A DNA stretch of 64,000 nucleotides from Vespa crabro (GCF_910589235.1 NC_060960.1:7622839-7686838); one strand, 5' to 3'. Shown: positions 14,401 through 28,243, counted from the first letter of the stretch. Program-made: numbers and translations. Notes: generated from the letters alone by a model not told the origin.

Positions 14401-15570
14401 CATAAGCGAGGACTAATTATTTCAGATAGCATTGGGAGCCAGAATTCTCGATTAGCTCATTTCACTCTGGGAATACGGATTTTAGAATAGAGCCATCGTT
14501 ATTTTAACATTCACGTGAATATCCCAGGCACGATTAAAAGTTCTATCATGGACTTTGTTTTATTATTCGTAATTTTCGATTGGAAAATTGGAAATGTAGA
14601 TTAGAATCATCGTCAGTCCATAAGTCATCAAATGCAACAACCTTCACGCGAAGAGAAATCTGTATATCATATTTTATGTGTTATATATTCCATCGCAAAT
14701 AATATCAAGCTAATGAGTGTTTAAATAAGTGTTTATAGTATATATAAATTTAATTAAAAACTAGAGATATAAAAACTTTGCAATTAACAAATACTTCAAA
14801 GAAATATAATTTGCATAAATTTATTACTTTCTTCTATGGAATTTACAAGCATAGAAATATTTCTATACACATGAGCTCAATTGTTAGACCGATACGATAG
14901 ACCTATAGTGAGCACAGTGTTTTCTAAAGTGTAGTGTCTGTAGTTCATATTTCATCCGTACTTATCCCTTAAGTCATAGACATTTTTACAAAAAGTGATG
15001 AACAGCATTAAAGATAAAAGCTTAAAAGACATTTTTTAACAGTGGAAACGAAGCGATTGCATTGCCATGTATTGTCAAATTACATAAGGTTATTGTACGA
15101 TAGAATCTGCCTTATCGACTGATACAAAATTGTTTTATCTGTTGATTTCATTTACCGGCAGTCGGTAACCACCTACAAATAGCTTTTAGTTTCAATTTTT
15201 CTACTTTAATGCTTGTACCTACATCTGGTATATTATCGACACACAATACCAAACTATAAGGATACTATCTAATATTTTATATTATACATAAAATTTAATT
15301 TCTCATAATGAAAAAATAAATCAATATAGATATTGCAATTATAGAAAGATAAAAGTAATAAAAAAAAAAAAAAATTTTAAATAAATACACGTTGCAAAAT
15401 ATCTAATATTTTTTATTTCTTTGTAATTAAGAAAAAAAAGTAATGAGAATTAATTACGACATGTGTTAAACATCAAACAATGATTGATCTTATGAACAAT
15501 AACGAGTTAACAGAAGGAACATTCAATGATAAATATTCGAGTTCTTAAAAGCATACACTACAGATATCAG

Positions 15571-15573
<3 letters not shown>

Positions 15574-15644
<71 letters not shown>

Positions 15645-15645
15645 G
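15574..15645. repeat. (TA)n microsatellite
   Basis: One of the longest TA arrays in the window, interrupted once by TACA. Confidence 0.9.
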
Positions 15646-16496
15646 TGAAGAGAACGCTGCGGATAAAGTCAGTTCACGTTTCGTCCTAGAAGGGATCAGG
15701 TCAACAGAAAGCTAGTAGGGTTTACTTTCAAAGCTATAAGTTCCCTCCTTTCATCCCCACTATCAGTAACGTGCAGCATCCCTCGAAGCCACTCGGGTGC
15801 TTTCATCCCCAACGATGGCGACGCCCAGCGCCGTTTTCCGTGCGCAATTTACATCTTCTTTCGACGCAGACTCAACGACTCGTTACAGTTGACGCTTTCA
15901 GTGTTCCTACGTTACGTCAATAAAACTCCACGAGGAAATTCAGCAGTCACACAAAAAAGTCATATGAAATTCTACGTCCATTCGAATCTGATTTCAAAGA
16001 TGACGAGAGAAAGGCACAGTTCGATGGGAAGAATTCCGAAAGATCAAAGATATGGCGTTTAATGTTCAACTCGATACTCATCTAAATTTCCGAGATACAG
16101 GAATATAAAAGGTAAGAATTTTATATATATTCTGTTCATTTTCATTAGATTATATCAATGTTTCTTTTTCTTTAACTATAATCATTGACACATTTCGTTT
16201 CACCGTTGTCTTATCAATATAACTTAATCTATAATAATTATCATAATTTCGTACTAAAATTTGCATTATTTTAATGAGATAAAAAATTCCGAGTTATATC
16301 TCAAAATAAAAATCAAACATCCTATTTATAATATTCAATGGCAAAGTTATTCATACGATTAATATGATTCGATACGTTACAGAAAAGAAAATTGATTCGT
16401 AAGAATAAGATTAGGATGGAGATTGAAAATTTCGACGACATATTTTCTCGCGACTTTTTATCATGAAAATTCGATGATATGTATTGATACACGTGT

Positions 16497-16552
16497 ATGT
16501 ATGTGTGTGTGTGTGTGTGTGTGTGTGCTCGCGCGCGCGCGCGCGCACGCGA
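16497..16552. repeat. Alternating purine-pyrimidine tract, (TG)n then (CG)n
   Basis: TG repeats at about 16501-16527 are followed by CG repeats at 16530-16550, with a single break in alternation (GCTC). Both repeats favour left-handed Z-DNA. A (CG)n run of this length is very unusual in an AT-rich insect genome. Confidence 0.85.
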
Positions 16553-17004
16553 CATTCTCGCTCCAGTCAACCAAGAAATATAACTGCGTTCTTGTTCATG
16601 TACGCATACACACGCATTCTTAAAAGAACCCAAGTAGAAAGAAACCAAGAGTAGATAGGGTCACACAGAGCATGGTGGATCGTTAAAGCCGGCTCAGCGC
16701 GCGTTTTCTCATTTGTAGTTGGAATATAAGAAAGCATATCGGCGGCCACGTTGCCGATGGTGGCTCCATTATCGGTGAATTTTGGTACTCGTACGAATAC
16801 TCGAGTAATCTGGCGGGTACTCCGACGCCGATCGATTTGCACAGTGTTCTTCTACCTCGCTCGCGACTAGGTGCCATTTCGTAACGCCCGTAAATATACT
16901 CCGAATTTCTATTTCGACGATTGTCAATTTTATCACGATTTCGTCGTCATACCTTTTTATTTTTTTTTCCTCTTTCCCCATTTTCTCTGTTTTCTTTCTT
17001 CTAT

Positions 17005-17017
17005 GTTTTTTTTTTTT

Positions 17018-17051
<34 letters not shown>
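17005..17051. repeat. Poly(T) tract
   Basis: T-run of more than 40 bases broken by a G. Equivalent to poly(A) on the - strand, so an old - strand retrotransposed tail is possible. Confidence 0.85.
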
Positions 17052-20000
17052 CTTTTTGTTTTTCCCCTAATAGAAAAACAATTTAATCCTGATCCAACTA
17101 AACAAATTTCAAAGCGTTCCTTTTCTTCCTTGATTGTATTTATTTTTTTTTTTCAAGATTTTTATCCTCGTGCGTGATCTTCCATGTTTATATCATGCTT
17201 TCCTTGAACGTCATGACGACGTCGTTTTTTTTTCGTTAGTGTTTTCAAAGTGTATGCCTTTTTTCTTTCCTTACTTTTTTTTTTTTTTTTTTTCTATTTG
17301 GTAACTTATTATAAGAAGGAAATGGAATTAACCGGTAAGAGATTTAAATTCAAAATGACGTTCTTTGAACTTCTTTTCTAAGAAATGATATGCAATAAGA
17401 AATATTAGTTTTTATCGAGATATTTAATTAGGATAATATAGTCATTGAGATAATTTGTATGTATGCATAGAATACGTTAATAAAAATTGAAATAAGAATA
17501 ATTAACTTTATTTTTAGGCAAACTAAGTCAGTTTATGTCACAATCTAAATGTATTCCTATGTCTAGATAAAAAAAAGATGATAAAGCATTCCATTGAATT
17601 AAATTATCTTCATTTCTTAACATTTTCTATTCTATTTCGTAATCTAATAGTCGTAATGATCAATTAAATGTTACTTCAATTTTTTTTATCCTTCTAATTT
17701 TGTCTTATCAAAATTATAATAGTACACAAGTTAAAATTCCGTTTTAGATAAATTGTGTTATGCTAAATTACTATACTTATCTTTATCGTTATTATTCTTA
17801 TTATTTTTTATTCAATGATAATATATAATCACTTTATTCGTTTAATCAAATGATCTTAGTTATCGTTTTGAACTGTCTTTCTTGAGAATTCTTAATCAGA
17901 AGTTCGGTAATGATTTTCAGAAAGACGATGTTCTTAGTCGTAGCCGTTTACAGGAGGGAAACCGGCTACGACTTTAATCAAGGACTTACTCAGCCCACGT
18001 TCCACATCTAACTTTCCGATCCCTAAATTCGCTGTTTAAACGACCGAAAAAAGTCGTAGCTCTTTCTTAAAAAAAAAAAAAACTAGTCATAAAATTTCAT
18101 TGTGATGTGACGTCAAACGATAATTATTATTCTAAATCGATTTCTCTAAAGATTCAATTTTCGATAAAAATTTGTCCAATCTAATCTAATTATTTTATAC
18201 ATAATATACGAAACATATATTATTATTTTCGTAATCCTAAAATCATTTGTTCTGATTTTTTCGCGAAGATTAAAAATAAAAAACTTTGATAAAAATATTC
18301 TAATCAACAAACGCAAATAATATTTCTTTTATTATTAATTTATATTACTACGTTTCCATATTAACAAATTATTCGACATATTATTGCCTTTTAAAACTAT
18401 TATTACTTATATTTAATCTTTAACATGATTCTAATTATATATATATATAAAAAAAAAAAAAATGACAGAAAGGAGAATGATAGAATTCAATGATAGAAGA
18501 TAGAAAAGCTAAATCGTGAGTTCTTATAGTCCTTTTATTTTTCAAGCGAGTTATTAGTTAATACGCACTGACAGGAGCCATATTATGAATCGATAGGTGA
18601 ATGGACAAGATGTAGCATGACGCGACAAAGCATTGGATGATCGATGTTGTGCCCGTGTTGCCTGATAGTTAAGAAGTAAAGCTACCGTAGTTCCTGTAAG
18701 AATTAACAACCCGATCGTCATTTACACGCTCGAACGTTTTACATATTTTTATTGAAGTTCGAATTAGTTCGTTTTATTAGATTAACAAAAAAATAATCAG
18801 ATATTTATCATTCAATTAAATTGATCGTTTATACTTTCATGTATACAATTATCTAAAATAGGTTCATTAATTCCAACATTATATAATAGTATGTTAAATA
18901 TAAGGAAAAATTTATATTCGTATTTTCTTCGAATACTTTTGTTATATCTAAAACTAATGAGTCACCTTATGTATGAATTTCATAATTCAAAGGTTTCATT
19001 TTGTGAATAAATCACAACAGTTGGGAATATCGATAAATATTTAACAAGCATTGCCGTTTATTTCTGATTTTATAAAATGATACATTTTATCGTTTTTCAT
19101 TTAACAAAATAGACTAAGATAAATATTCATTAAAATTATAGAACTGTTGCGGAGAATTACGAGAACGAATAAATTTCATAAAGAATCGCACGAACCCGGA
19201 ATGCCATTACATGAATATCATTCTTTCATTTGAAACGAAATAACGGGCGTTTTCCGTCGCGAAATTTATCTCTTTTCTCCTCTATTCACGCAGAACTCGC
19301 GATGTAATTTCGCGAGGTTGTATAGCGTCGAATTAATACACCAACTATCATAAACTAACGCGTTTCCGCGAGATGTGACGTCATTTGATGCCTCACGTAA
19401 ATGGGAGGAGAGTCGGTGATGAGCCCTTGTTAATCTCTTATGCTCCGCTTAGTTGATACAGACCGATTCCCACAATCGTTTTAACTCCCTTTTCAAATAT
19501 GCTTGTGAATATCCACAGATTTTATTATCGACTTTGAAAGAAATTAATTCAACAAAAGAACAATAACTTATTGGAACGATAACAAATTAATTTATAGCGT
19601 TCTATTAAATGTAAATTACAAATATTATACAAGAAACGATAACAGTACAATTATCGCACTGTAGTAGAATCTATTAATTAACATTTTACATATAATGTAA
19701 ATATATAAAATGCGACGATTAATACATTACATATAATTACTCTTCGAACAATGACAATGAATTAATTAATTTCATTCATTGTTACATAAGTTTAGTAAGT
19801 TTAATATGAATGACAAAGTCGAAATTGATTTAAACAAAAATAAAACGCGTAAATTGATGTTGGGTTAGAGTCAGCAAAAAAAAAAGAAAAAAAAAAAGAA
19901 AAGAAATCATTCCCCCCATCGCCATTTTATAATGGTTATAAATCACGAAAACTGACCTGATACTATACCTCCAACTTTCTTTTCTTTTCTTATTTTTTTT

Positions 20001-20478
20001 TCTTTTTTGTTTCCATTCTTTTTCGGGGATTCGGTCAGGTAAGCCCGTAGAAGTCCCAGGTAATGGCGTTCGTTCCTTCGTTCGAGACCTTGGTTTTACT
20101 GATCGACCTGTGTGATATTTTCAAATTCTTTCGATCTATTGCGAGGAAATTTCCTCTTTCTTTCAAATTTTCTCTTTTCTTTCCTACTAGTAAAATTAAT
20201 TAATATTACATAAAGATAAGTCACGTTTAATAGGAAAAATAAAAATCATTGTTTATTTCGCATAATCTTTTCCTATTTATTCATTGGGTTTAATTAAATA
20301 ATTATAATTGATTAAAACAGAATTGATATGATATATACATATATATATATGTATGTGTGTGTGTGTGTATGTGTGAACGAGTTACGCGTGGATGCTTAGC
20401 TCTCGTTTGGATTTCATTTTAGAAGCGAATAAAATGGTCCCCCGATTTGTGAAGGAGAGTAAGAGAGACACACACACT

Positions 20479-20479
<1 letters not shown>

Positions 20480-20530
<51 letters not shown>
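20480..20530. repeat. (GA)n microsatellite
   Basis: About 24 GA units preceded by ACACACAC. Confidence 0.9.
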
Positions 20531-20532
<2 letters not shown>

Positions 20533-22767
20533 AAGAGATAGGGAGAAGAAAATGGACAGAGAAGCAAAGGAACGAAAAGCAATGTACGAACGAGAGACGG
20601 ACGGATACACGATGAAAAGAGAGGGACGAAGAAAGATACCGGCTGGCAAGCAGATGGTAGCCTCGTTTATTGGTTTACTCGTCGGCTCGCTGCCCCTCCG
20701 GCCATGAAACGAGACTTTAGAACGAGTGTCGTTTCTCTTTGTAGCAGAGAGAGTGACCCGGCGACCTTCGACGGAAATCGATGTAAATTATATTTTTAGA
20801 TAAAATTTTTATTTTTCTTTAAACGAGCACGCGAAGGGATCTAAAATTTGTCAATTTTGTCACGATTATATTAACAATCTTTTTAATATTCAATAAATTA
20901 TTTATTATGCTGTATTATTTCGAACACCGGATGTATATATATACATTTATCTCTTTTATTCTTGAAAGTCATTTGATAATTATTTATAATAGAAATTGTT
21001 CATGTAAAATTAATGTAAGAACTTTTTCTTTACGAAACAGGAACGACGAGAATGGATTCAGTGACTCGATCGAAGCAGGATACCATCGATGTAGAACGCA
21101 TCTTTTTACCTTCCATACATTCATCGAACGTTCATTCAAGAAGTACGTAAGTCATGTTGCGGGATGCATTTTATCCGTTATACGTACAGTACAGAAAGTC
21201 GACGATCTCACGTTCTTGCTTCGTAATGCACGAGATAGTTTAATATTCTTCGTAGAAATGATTATTATTTGATATTCTTGATTCTACAATATATTCTACA
21301 GATAAAGAAAAGCTAACTACTTCTTCATAATTCGATCACTTCATTTTAATGTTATTTTTCTCCTAATATATCTATTTTTCTAATGATTATTAATTTCATA
21401 AAAAGAAAAAGGAACAAAAAGAAAAAAAGGAATTGTCTTCTCTTAAGATTTATAAGATGATAAGAAATTTTCTAAGAAGGAGGAGCGTTTGAATTATATA
21501 ACAACTAATAAGCAGTATAATTAATAAGTAGTAGTCGATATATTCTCAGAGATAATTAATACTATACATTCTTGAATATAATCTATCTCCTGGGTGTAAT
21601 TCCTGCTCGCTTTTCCAAACTCTCTGTATAAGCTCTGGCTTCCAGTTTCATGCTCGAGTAGTAGAAAAGTTTGAACGTGAGCCGTGAAACGATCCTAATA
21701 CGCAAAATTATGTGCTCAGGGGGACGAAGAGAAGACGAGGAGAACGATAGTGGTGGATATAGTAGCTGACATTAAGAGAGTATCTTTGTGTGTGTATGTG
21801 TATAAAAGAGAGTGGGAGAGAGACAGAGAGAGAGAGAGAGAGAGAAGTATACGCACAGATATACAGACGCAGCCATCAAATAATGGCGTCGTGGGGGCGG
21901 ATAGCCGTTGCCGGGTCGATAGGAGGAAGGCCCTTGACCTGCAAAACTCCGACTGCCGTCCCACCGTCGGCGTCGCTTTAACGAGGACCCTCGCTCATTG
22001 GTTCCTGTAGACTTCTCCCTAGGGAAGAAATTGTGATTCACCTGCTTTATTAAGTTAGTATAACCAACTATATTATTTTTCAATCGATACGAGGGTTAAT
22101 ATAAAGTTTATTTAAAAGTACTTCCCAATTATTAGGGAACAACATTCATTGATAATGATCATAATTGTTTTGAAAAAACATCGAGAAATTGATTGGATTT
22201 TAAGATGAAATTCGTTAAAATCCCGAAGTGAACTCAATCAGATGTCGGTAGTATCGACGAATCACGTAGTAACGCGGGAATTTCAAAGTTAATATTTTAA
22301 TTTATCGATAAGAACTAATTGTTTTTATGTGTTTGCGTTTTAACGATATTGTACAAACGATAAAGGGATAAGAAGTTTTTCAGTAAACCAAGTATGATCA
22401 GTTTGACTATACTTCGACTGTTTGTTTTGACGAGTTTGTGTGTTTAGGAATGTAATATTGACCGTTTTACTGTTTAGACGAAGACTTAGTCCAGACCTGA
22501 AGGACCTTAATTTGCTTTAATCCCAATAAATACTCGAGGGTGTTTTAAAAAGGATTAACTTGGGTTAGAAGGTAGATTGCTATTATAAGATGGATAATCT
22601 GTTGAAGTTGACAATTGTGCTTAAAGTAAATGCGACAAAATATAATATTGTGACAAGAGAACTGTGTCAATATACTTGAAAATAATACTCCATTGTATAT
22701 TCTCTTGTTCGAGGATTATATCAACCAATTAAGTTACTCTTCCGATTAGACATTTCAATGACTTGCA

Positions 22768-22784
22768 CATAGTGATTATTATTA

Positions 22785-22849
<65 letters not shown>

Positions 22850-22850
22850 T
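22768..22850. repeat. (TTA)n microsatellite
   Basis: About 27 TTA triplets, about 0.2 kb before the block containing the candidate mir-10 promoter. Confidence 0.9.
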
Positions 22851-23039
22851 ATGATTAATAATCGATTTCCCAGAGAGATTTTTCATACGTATGTATATAT
22901 CAATAGGATGATTTTTTCTTTGACTTTTTTTTTTCCTGAATGATCGTATTGACAAGAAGTTTTATTTACGATATTGATATATATGTACATATCTGTTGCT
23001 GTATGATACTGACTTCAGTATTAATTTCAGGTGAACGAA

Positions 23040-23400
23040 CGGAAGACAAGATATGACCAAGTGACCTGGAAGTGCAAGGTGCGTTACGGCACGGTATATA
23101 AAACGAGCCGTTCAAGAAAGAGAAAAGGAAAGAACATGATGGAGAAGCCGACCTTGCTACGATCAGCTGTGTCATCCTTGGGCCGTTAACGCTCAGGTGG
23201 TTTCGATCTCAGGGCCGAGCATCAATCATCATTGGTAGTGCAAGGCGTGATGTGATTATTGTCACTAAGATACTCCGCTACGATATAACAATCACGAAAG
23301 TGTGCCAAGTGACATAACAGGGTTTATCTTTAACGGTGAATCTTAAGCATCAAATAAAACAGGCCTAATATTGTAGCCTCCCATTATGTTCTATTCATTG
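23040..23400 (+). promoter_or_regulatory. Candidate promoter/enhancer block upstream of mir-10
   Basis: This GC-richer block in AT-rich DNA lies 1.5-1.9 kb upstream of mir-10. A strong TATA box, TATATAAAA at 23095-23103, is embedded in GC-rich flanks. A Hox/Exd-type site (CATCAATCA, reverse complement TGATTGATG) at 23221-23229 is followed by CATTGG (an inverted CCAAT box). No clear initiator is visible 25-35 bases after the TATA. It could start the primary mir-10 transcript, or act as an enhancer; both are inference. Confidence 0.35.
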
Positions 23401-24944
23401 AGGTAGGTCGGCTATAATCGGTGAATTTCTTTCGCTCATAAATAGTTTATTTTCTAAAAAGAACATAATTGTTATCTATGGAATTTAGGTCTTTCTTTAT
23501 TAAACTTGAACTACTTTTAAGACGTTCTACTATTTGATCGTCGATCGTTTCTTTATGAATCTTATATAAGAAGGAAATATATGTTACAATTACGATATTA
23601 ATCATTTTTATTTTTCAGATCCAGATTATGGTCTTCCTTACGAAAGAAATATGTTTGAAAGGGATTTAAATACAAAAGAGAAAAAAAAAGGAATGAATAA
23701 ATGCGTTTATTAAGTCGATGGAAAAAAAAAAATTTATCGAAAGTATACAATTTTTATCTAATCCGCTTACACAAGGGGATAATATTGATACAAAATCTCA
23801 TAGAATTTTGATATGTATCAATGTAGTTAATGAAAATGACACGAATCGAATAACACGAATAAATTAAAGGACATAACGAAAGCAAAGTAGATTCGAAATT
23901 ATTGTAAAAAAATGATAACACTATATCTTACAATTGCAAAAACGAAATGCATATTTTTTTACGAAGATATTGATTCACTTATTGTCATTTTCTTACTAAT
24001 TAGTATTTCGTTTCTTATCAATGACATTTAAATATCATTTAAAAGAATTAAGAATAAGAGGTAAATATGCATAAGCGTAAAATGACCGATTAAAGCGGTC
24101 ATTGTAAGACAATTAAGTTATCGCAATATAATACAATACATTTCCATTCTATATTAACAACAAAGATATTCTCGAAGATTTTAGAATCTGATTTCAGGAG
24201 CGAGTTTAATAACAGCGAACTCCCTCCCTGCATCATGGCAGGATGACTCGACGAAGTCAGAGTCTGTTTTCGAATGACTTGGCACTACGAAGAGAAGATC
24301 TGGGCTAGTGAGATCGCCAATTTCAGTTGCTGCCAATAACATCTTTGGCCGAGAATCGATATCGAGATAGATAGTATGTGTAATGCCACTGTGATCGATG
24401 CAATAAGAAATAATTACCTCAGCAGAAATATTACAATTTTCTTTATAATCGTAAGTTTTTATTAGGATATCGTAGTTAACAAAACTAACATTTCAATCGT
24501 ACGATATTAATTTTATCATAAAAGTCGAGATATCTTAAAGAAAATTCTTGAGATTAATTTATAAACATTTGGTGGTGAGGGTGAACAATAAAGAGACGGA
24601 AGGAGGGGTATCGTCGTGAGTCACAATTCGAAGATAATCTCGAAATATATTTTACATTTTTTTACGCTACGCAAACGTTACGAGCCAATTTTTATATTGT
24701 ATTAATTTAATGCATTTTTAGGTTAATGGACGATGATTCCTGATCGAACACTGGGCCAACACAGAAGTCAAAAACCGGCACGTAGACGTATACGCATAAT
24801 ATTATACATATATGTCATAAATTATAAATTGGAAATAACCTGCGAAGCGAAAAGACGATGATAGAAATATTTATTCTGTTTTTGTTAAATGTAACAAACG
24901 ATTTGTGCCGTTTATAACAAAGGCCCAGTTAATGCTCTACATCT

Positions 24945-24966
24945 ACCCTGTAGATCCGAATTTGTT
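24945..24966 (+). ncRNA. mir-10: miR-10-5p mature strand
   Basis: The sequence starts with ACCCTGT, giving the arthropod miR-10 seed CCCTGT (positions 2-7). The exact 3' end (24965 or 24966) depends on processing. Vertebrate miR-10 starts one base earlier (U), which shifts its seed. Confidence 0.93.
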
Positions 24967-24979
24967 TGATAAGAGGCGA

Positions 24980-25002
24980 CAAATTCGGTTCTAGAGAGGT
25001 TT
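24980..25002 (+). ncRNA. mir-10: miR-10-3p mature strand
   Basis: The sequence runs from CAAATTCGG to GAGAGGTTT. In Drosophila the 3' arm is abundant and functional. The complete match to the known 3p form supports conserved use of both arms. Confidence 0.88.
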
Positions 25003-25077
25003 GTGTGGTGCATACAGTGCTACAGTGGTCTCTATTCAACGAAATTTAAAAAAAAAACTTCCTTTTCTTTTTGTTGT

Positions 25078-25082
<5 letters not shown>

Positions 25083-25128
<46 letters not shown>
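25083..25128. repeat. (TA)n microsatellite just downstream of mir-10
   Basis: TA array about 75 bases past the mir-10 hairpin. It will be transcribed if the primary transcript continues. Confidence 0.9.
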
Positions 25129-25133
<5 letters not shown>

Positions 25134-26224
25134 TATATATGTACATATTAATTTTCTTGACTAATGATTCGATGTTATTCGGTTTTAATCAACAATGACA
25201 TTATTATGATAAAATATTGCGACTTAACTATTCCAAAAAAAAAAAATTGTATTTATGAATTTAACGAGCGTACATCATTTTCAATGTTAATATACTAAAG
25301 CTACGATTTATATACGTCGATTACATATATGGAAGGTTTATTAGGAGAGCCTATAAAGACAAAGATAATCGCAACGATATTATCTACAAAGAGCTATTCT
25401 CATTTACCGACTAGCTAATACGAAGTTGCATTTATTAACTTGTACTAAGATAAGATCGATTAAAAACTTAGATATGCGTGGTGTACTAACATGAGTTAGG
25501 AAATAATTAGAAAAAGATGTATAATGAGAGAAAACAAAAAAAAAATGAAAAGTACATCGCGCGCAGAAAGGAAAAAAGAAATATTAAAAGAAAGAGAAAA
25601 AGAAAAAGGATAACATTTCTCACGAGTATATTGACAACTAGAAATAGTCGAGCAATAAGAATTTACATATAGAATAAGTTACGTTCGTATCTCAACAGAT
25701 CTAAGATCCTTGTAAAATGACTTGTTTCATGAATCATTTGCATTCGTTTCGAAGTATTTTCAGTATGTGAAAGCTTCCAATAGTTAGGAGAAATGTCCCG
25801 AAGGTATAGGAATGAATTATCGTCATTAATTTCGTGGTCTTGGTGCACCCATCTCAGGATCCTGTCGATGGTGAACTGTGTTATGACTAGCGACCCGTTG
25901 CACATCCACGCTTAGATGCATGGCATTAGCTCGCACATTCCTATCGCAATTTCTACAGGACGATTCAAAATCAAATTAATACCTTTAAGATACTTTCATA
26001 AGGGTTAAAACGAGAGAACATTTATATCGCTCTATGTAAATTAATTATATAAAACTTATAGAATATTTTTAATATCAAAAATTTTAATGCACGTTCGATC
26101 AAACGATATTTACTCAAATCTAACAATATCAAAATATTTTGTAAAATCTTTATAACAAACGTTTATACAATTTTCTTCCTTTAAATTTGTTTTGTATCAA
26201 TCGATGAAAGATAAATGCGGAAAA

Positions 26225-26227
<3 letters not shown>

Positions 26228-26276
<49 letters not shown>

Positions 26277-26288
26277 TAACTTTAAAGT

Positions 26289-26334
<46 letters not shown>

Positions 26335-26340
26335 AGGGGG
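26228..26340. repeat. (TA)n and (GA)n pair
   Basis: TA array at 26228-26268, then a GA array at 26289-26328 followed by a GGGGGAGGG purine stretch. Confidence 0.9.
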
Positions 26341-26829
26341 AGGGAGAATATTCAGACAGGATATTACGATAGATGGGTATAATTAAGAAATTTTACGTCA
26401 ATGATACGAAAGGTACAGGATCTAAGCATCCACGGCTTCATCTTTCCCTTCATCATCATCATCTTCTTCTTCTTCTTCTTCTTCCTCTTCCGTTACGTAT
26501 GTATATCTTCGTTTTCTAGATACAGGCACGTGAATTCTTGAATCCTTCTGTAACGGTGAAGGTACGTCCATTAATCTTTGATCGTACTCATATTAAAGTG
26601 ACATGCGGTGGTTATGCAACGCCTAGTACCTACCTAAGTGCTAATGAAGTGCATACACAGGCATAATTACCGTATGAGTGGACTGCCCACTTTTCACGCG
26701 GCGCATAATCTATCGAACAAAAAGAAAAAAAAAAGAAGAAAGAAAGAGAGAAAGAAAGAAAGAAAGAAGGAAAAAGAATAATAAAGAAAAAAAGTAAAAA
26801 AGAAAGAAGAAAGAAAGAAAGAAAGAACG

Positions 26830-26863
<34 letters not shown>

Positions 26864-27897
26864 GATTTCACAATGATCCGCGAAAAAAAATAATCATCGG
26901 CACGAGTGCGTTCATTTATAAACAGGACGAAAGTTAAATAAAAATAAAACGATTTTTTTCTTTTATTTTATTTTATTTTTTTTATTTTTTTTTATTTTTT
27001 TTTTTTTTTTATTCTTATGCGTACTTGCGAATAAATAACTACTAAACGTATGCATATATGTATATGTATATTTACTTAGAGCATCTATGTATATGAAACT
27101 TATCATTCTCGTTCGTATAATTTCCTTCGACACATTCATGAAAATGAATATTTATGAAGTTCCTGTTTCAAAATTCTAGGAAGTTTTCAGTCGATACTGA
27201 ACCAAGAGAGGAATTCATTAGCTTGTAGGTATACGTTTTTCCAAACGAGTTAATAATTCAAGATACATAAGCAAGCAGGAAGACCGATAAAGATAAAACG
27301 TTAAATCAAGAACGAATTGTTTTACGCGATTCTTTTAACGGTTTCAAAGTATAACATTTACTTTTAAGTCGAATAATTGAAAATACTTTGGTTGAGTAAT
27401 AATAAATTTCAAACTGAAAAATTATATTACAAGCTTTGAGATAATTGAAAAAAAAAGGAATTAACAAGGTGATATTGATAGAATCGATCGATAGACACGA
27501 TCCAAAGTCAATCGTCTTATTTACAAATCGAGTACCGAAGGACTCGCATAATCTCGATGAGAATAAATATATAGTAAGCAAAAGTACTTTATATAGGTAT
27601 ATAGGTAAGTATATAGATAGTACATACGTACACGCTGTCAGTTGAAATAATCGGTTATAAGAAGTTAAATAAGCAAACGGCAATGAAGTTAACGAGCAAC
27701 CGAGCTAGCAAGCATTTTATTGCGAAACGAACGTATATCGTGAGTTCTCTCATCTCGTGAATCTTCTTTCATCTTCTTTTCTCGAAGAGATGAAATAAGT
27801 ATCGTTCGGTGGATCTAATCTCTCATGACGTTTCACCGGACGTCCACGTCGGCGAACTCGCCATTCTGGATGCCGAGAGGCCTCACCCTCACCGAAT

Positions 27898-28188
27898 CAA
27901 CGACGACAACAAAGACAAAATAACGATAACGACGACGACGGCAACGACGACGACGAAGACGACGACGACGATGAGGAGGATGATGATGATAATGCTGCTG
28001 CTGCTGCTGATGCTGTTGCTGATGCTGATGCTGTTGGCCGAGCAAACGGATACGCTCGGACACGTTTACGCGCGTTCAGAGATCCTCGCTCGGCAGAGAG
28101 TCTCCAGTCTAAATCCACATCCGAGTGCGCGAGAAAACATAGGAAGATTAATGATTTGCGTGACACGAGCTTGGTAAAAGAGAGAGAA

Positions 28189-28243
<55 letters not shown>
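27898..28243. repeat. (ACG)n/(GCT)n triplets followed by (GA)n
   Basis: ACG, GAT and GCTGAT triplet runs at 27898-28035 keep several frames open. A GA array of about 35 units lies at 28173-28243. Confidence 0.85.

Larger units (their letters stand above)
11481..23039. other. Intergenic AT-rich unique DNA
   Basis: Less repetitive than the first 10 kb, with long unique AT-rich stretches (12.2-15.5 kb, 17.3-20.4 kb) and no recognised gene. A 121-codon ATG-initiated + frame at 20907-21272 is the longest non-repetitive frame outside Dfd apart from one of 125 codons at 27306-27683 (-). It has no domain I recognise. Confidence 0.7.
24937..25008 (+). ncRNA. mir-10: mir-10 precursor microRNA hairpin
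   Basis: The hairpin has the conserved miR-10-5p on the 5' arm (24945-24966, starting ACCCTGTAGATCCGAA) and miR-10-3p on the 3' arm (24980-25002, starting CAAATTCGGTTCTAGA). They are joined by a loop of about 13 bases. CGAATTTG and CAAATTCG pair perfectly near the loop, and the base of the stem closes by CTACAT (24937-24942) with GTGTGG (25003-25008), using G-U pairs. Family knowledge: mir-10 is an ancient Hox-cluster microRNA located between Scr and Dfd in insects, and it targets Hox transcripts such as Scr in Drosophila. It is on the same strand as Dfd, about 25.4 kb upstream of the Dfd ATG. Confidence 0.97.

Noticed and set aside
1..24900. Search for Scr, ftz or other Hox homeoboxes
   Set aside because: No second WFQNRRMKWK-type sequence or YPWM exon was found anywhere outside Dfd, so neighbouring Hox genes lie outside the window.
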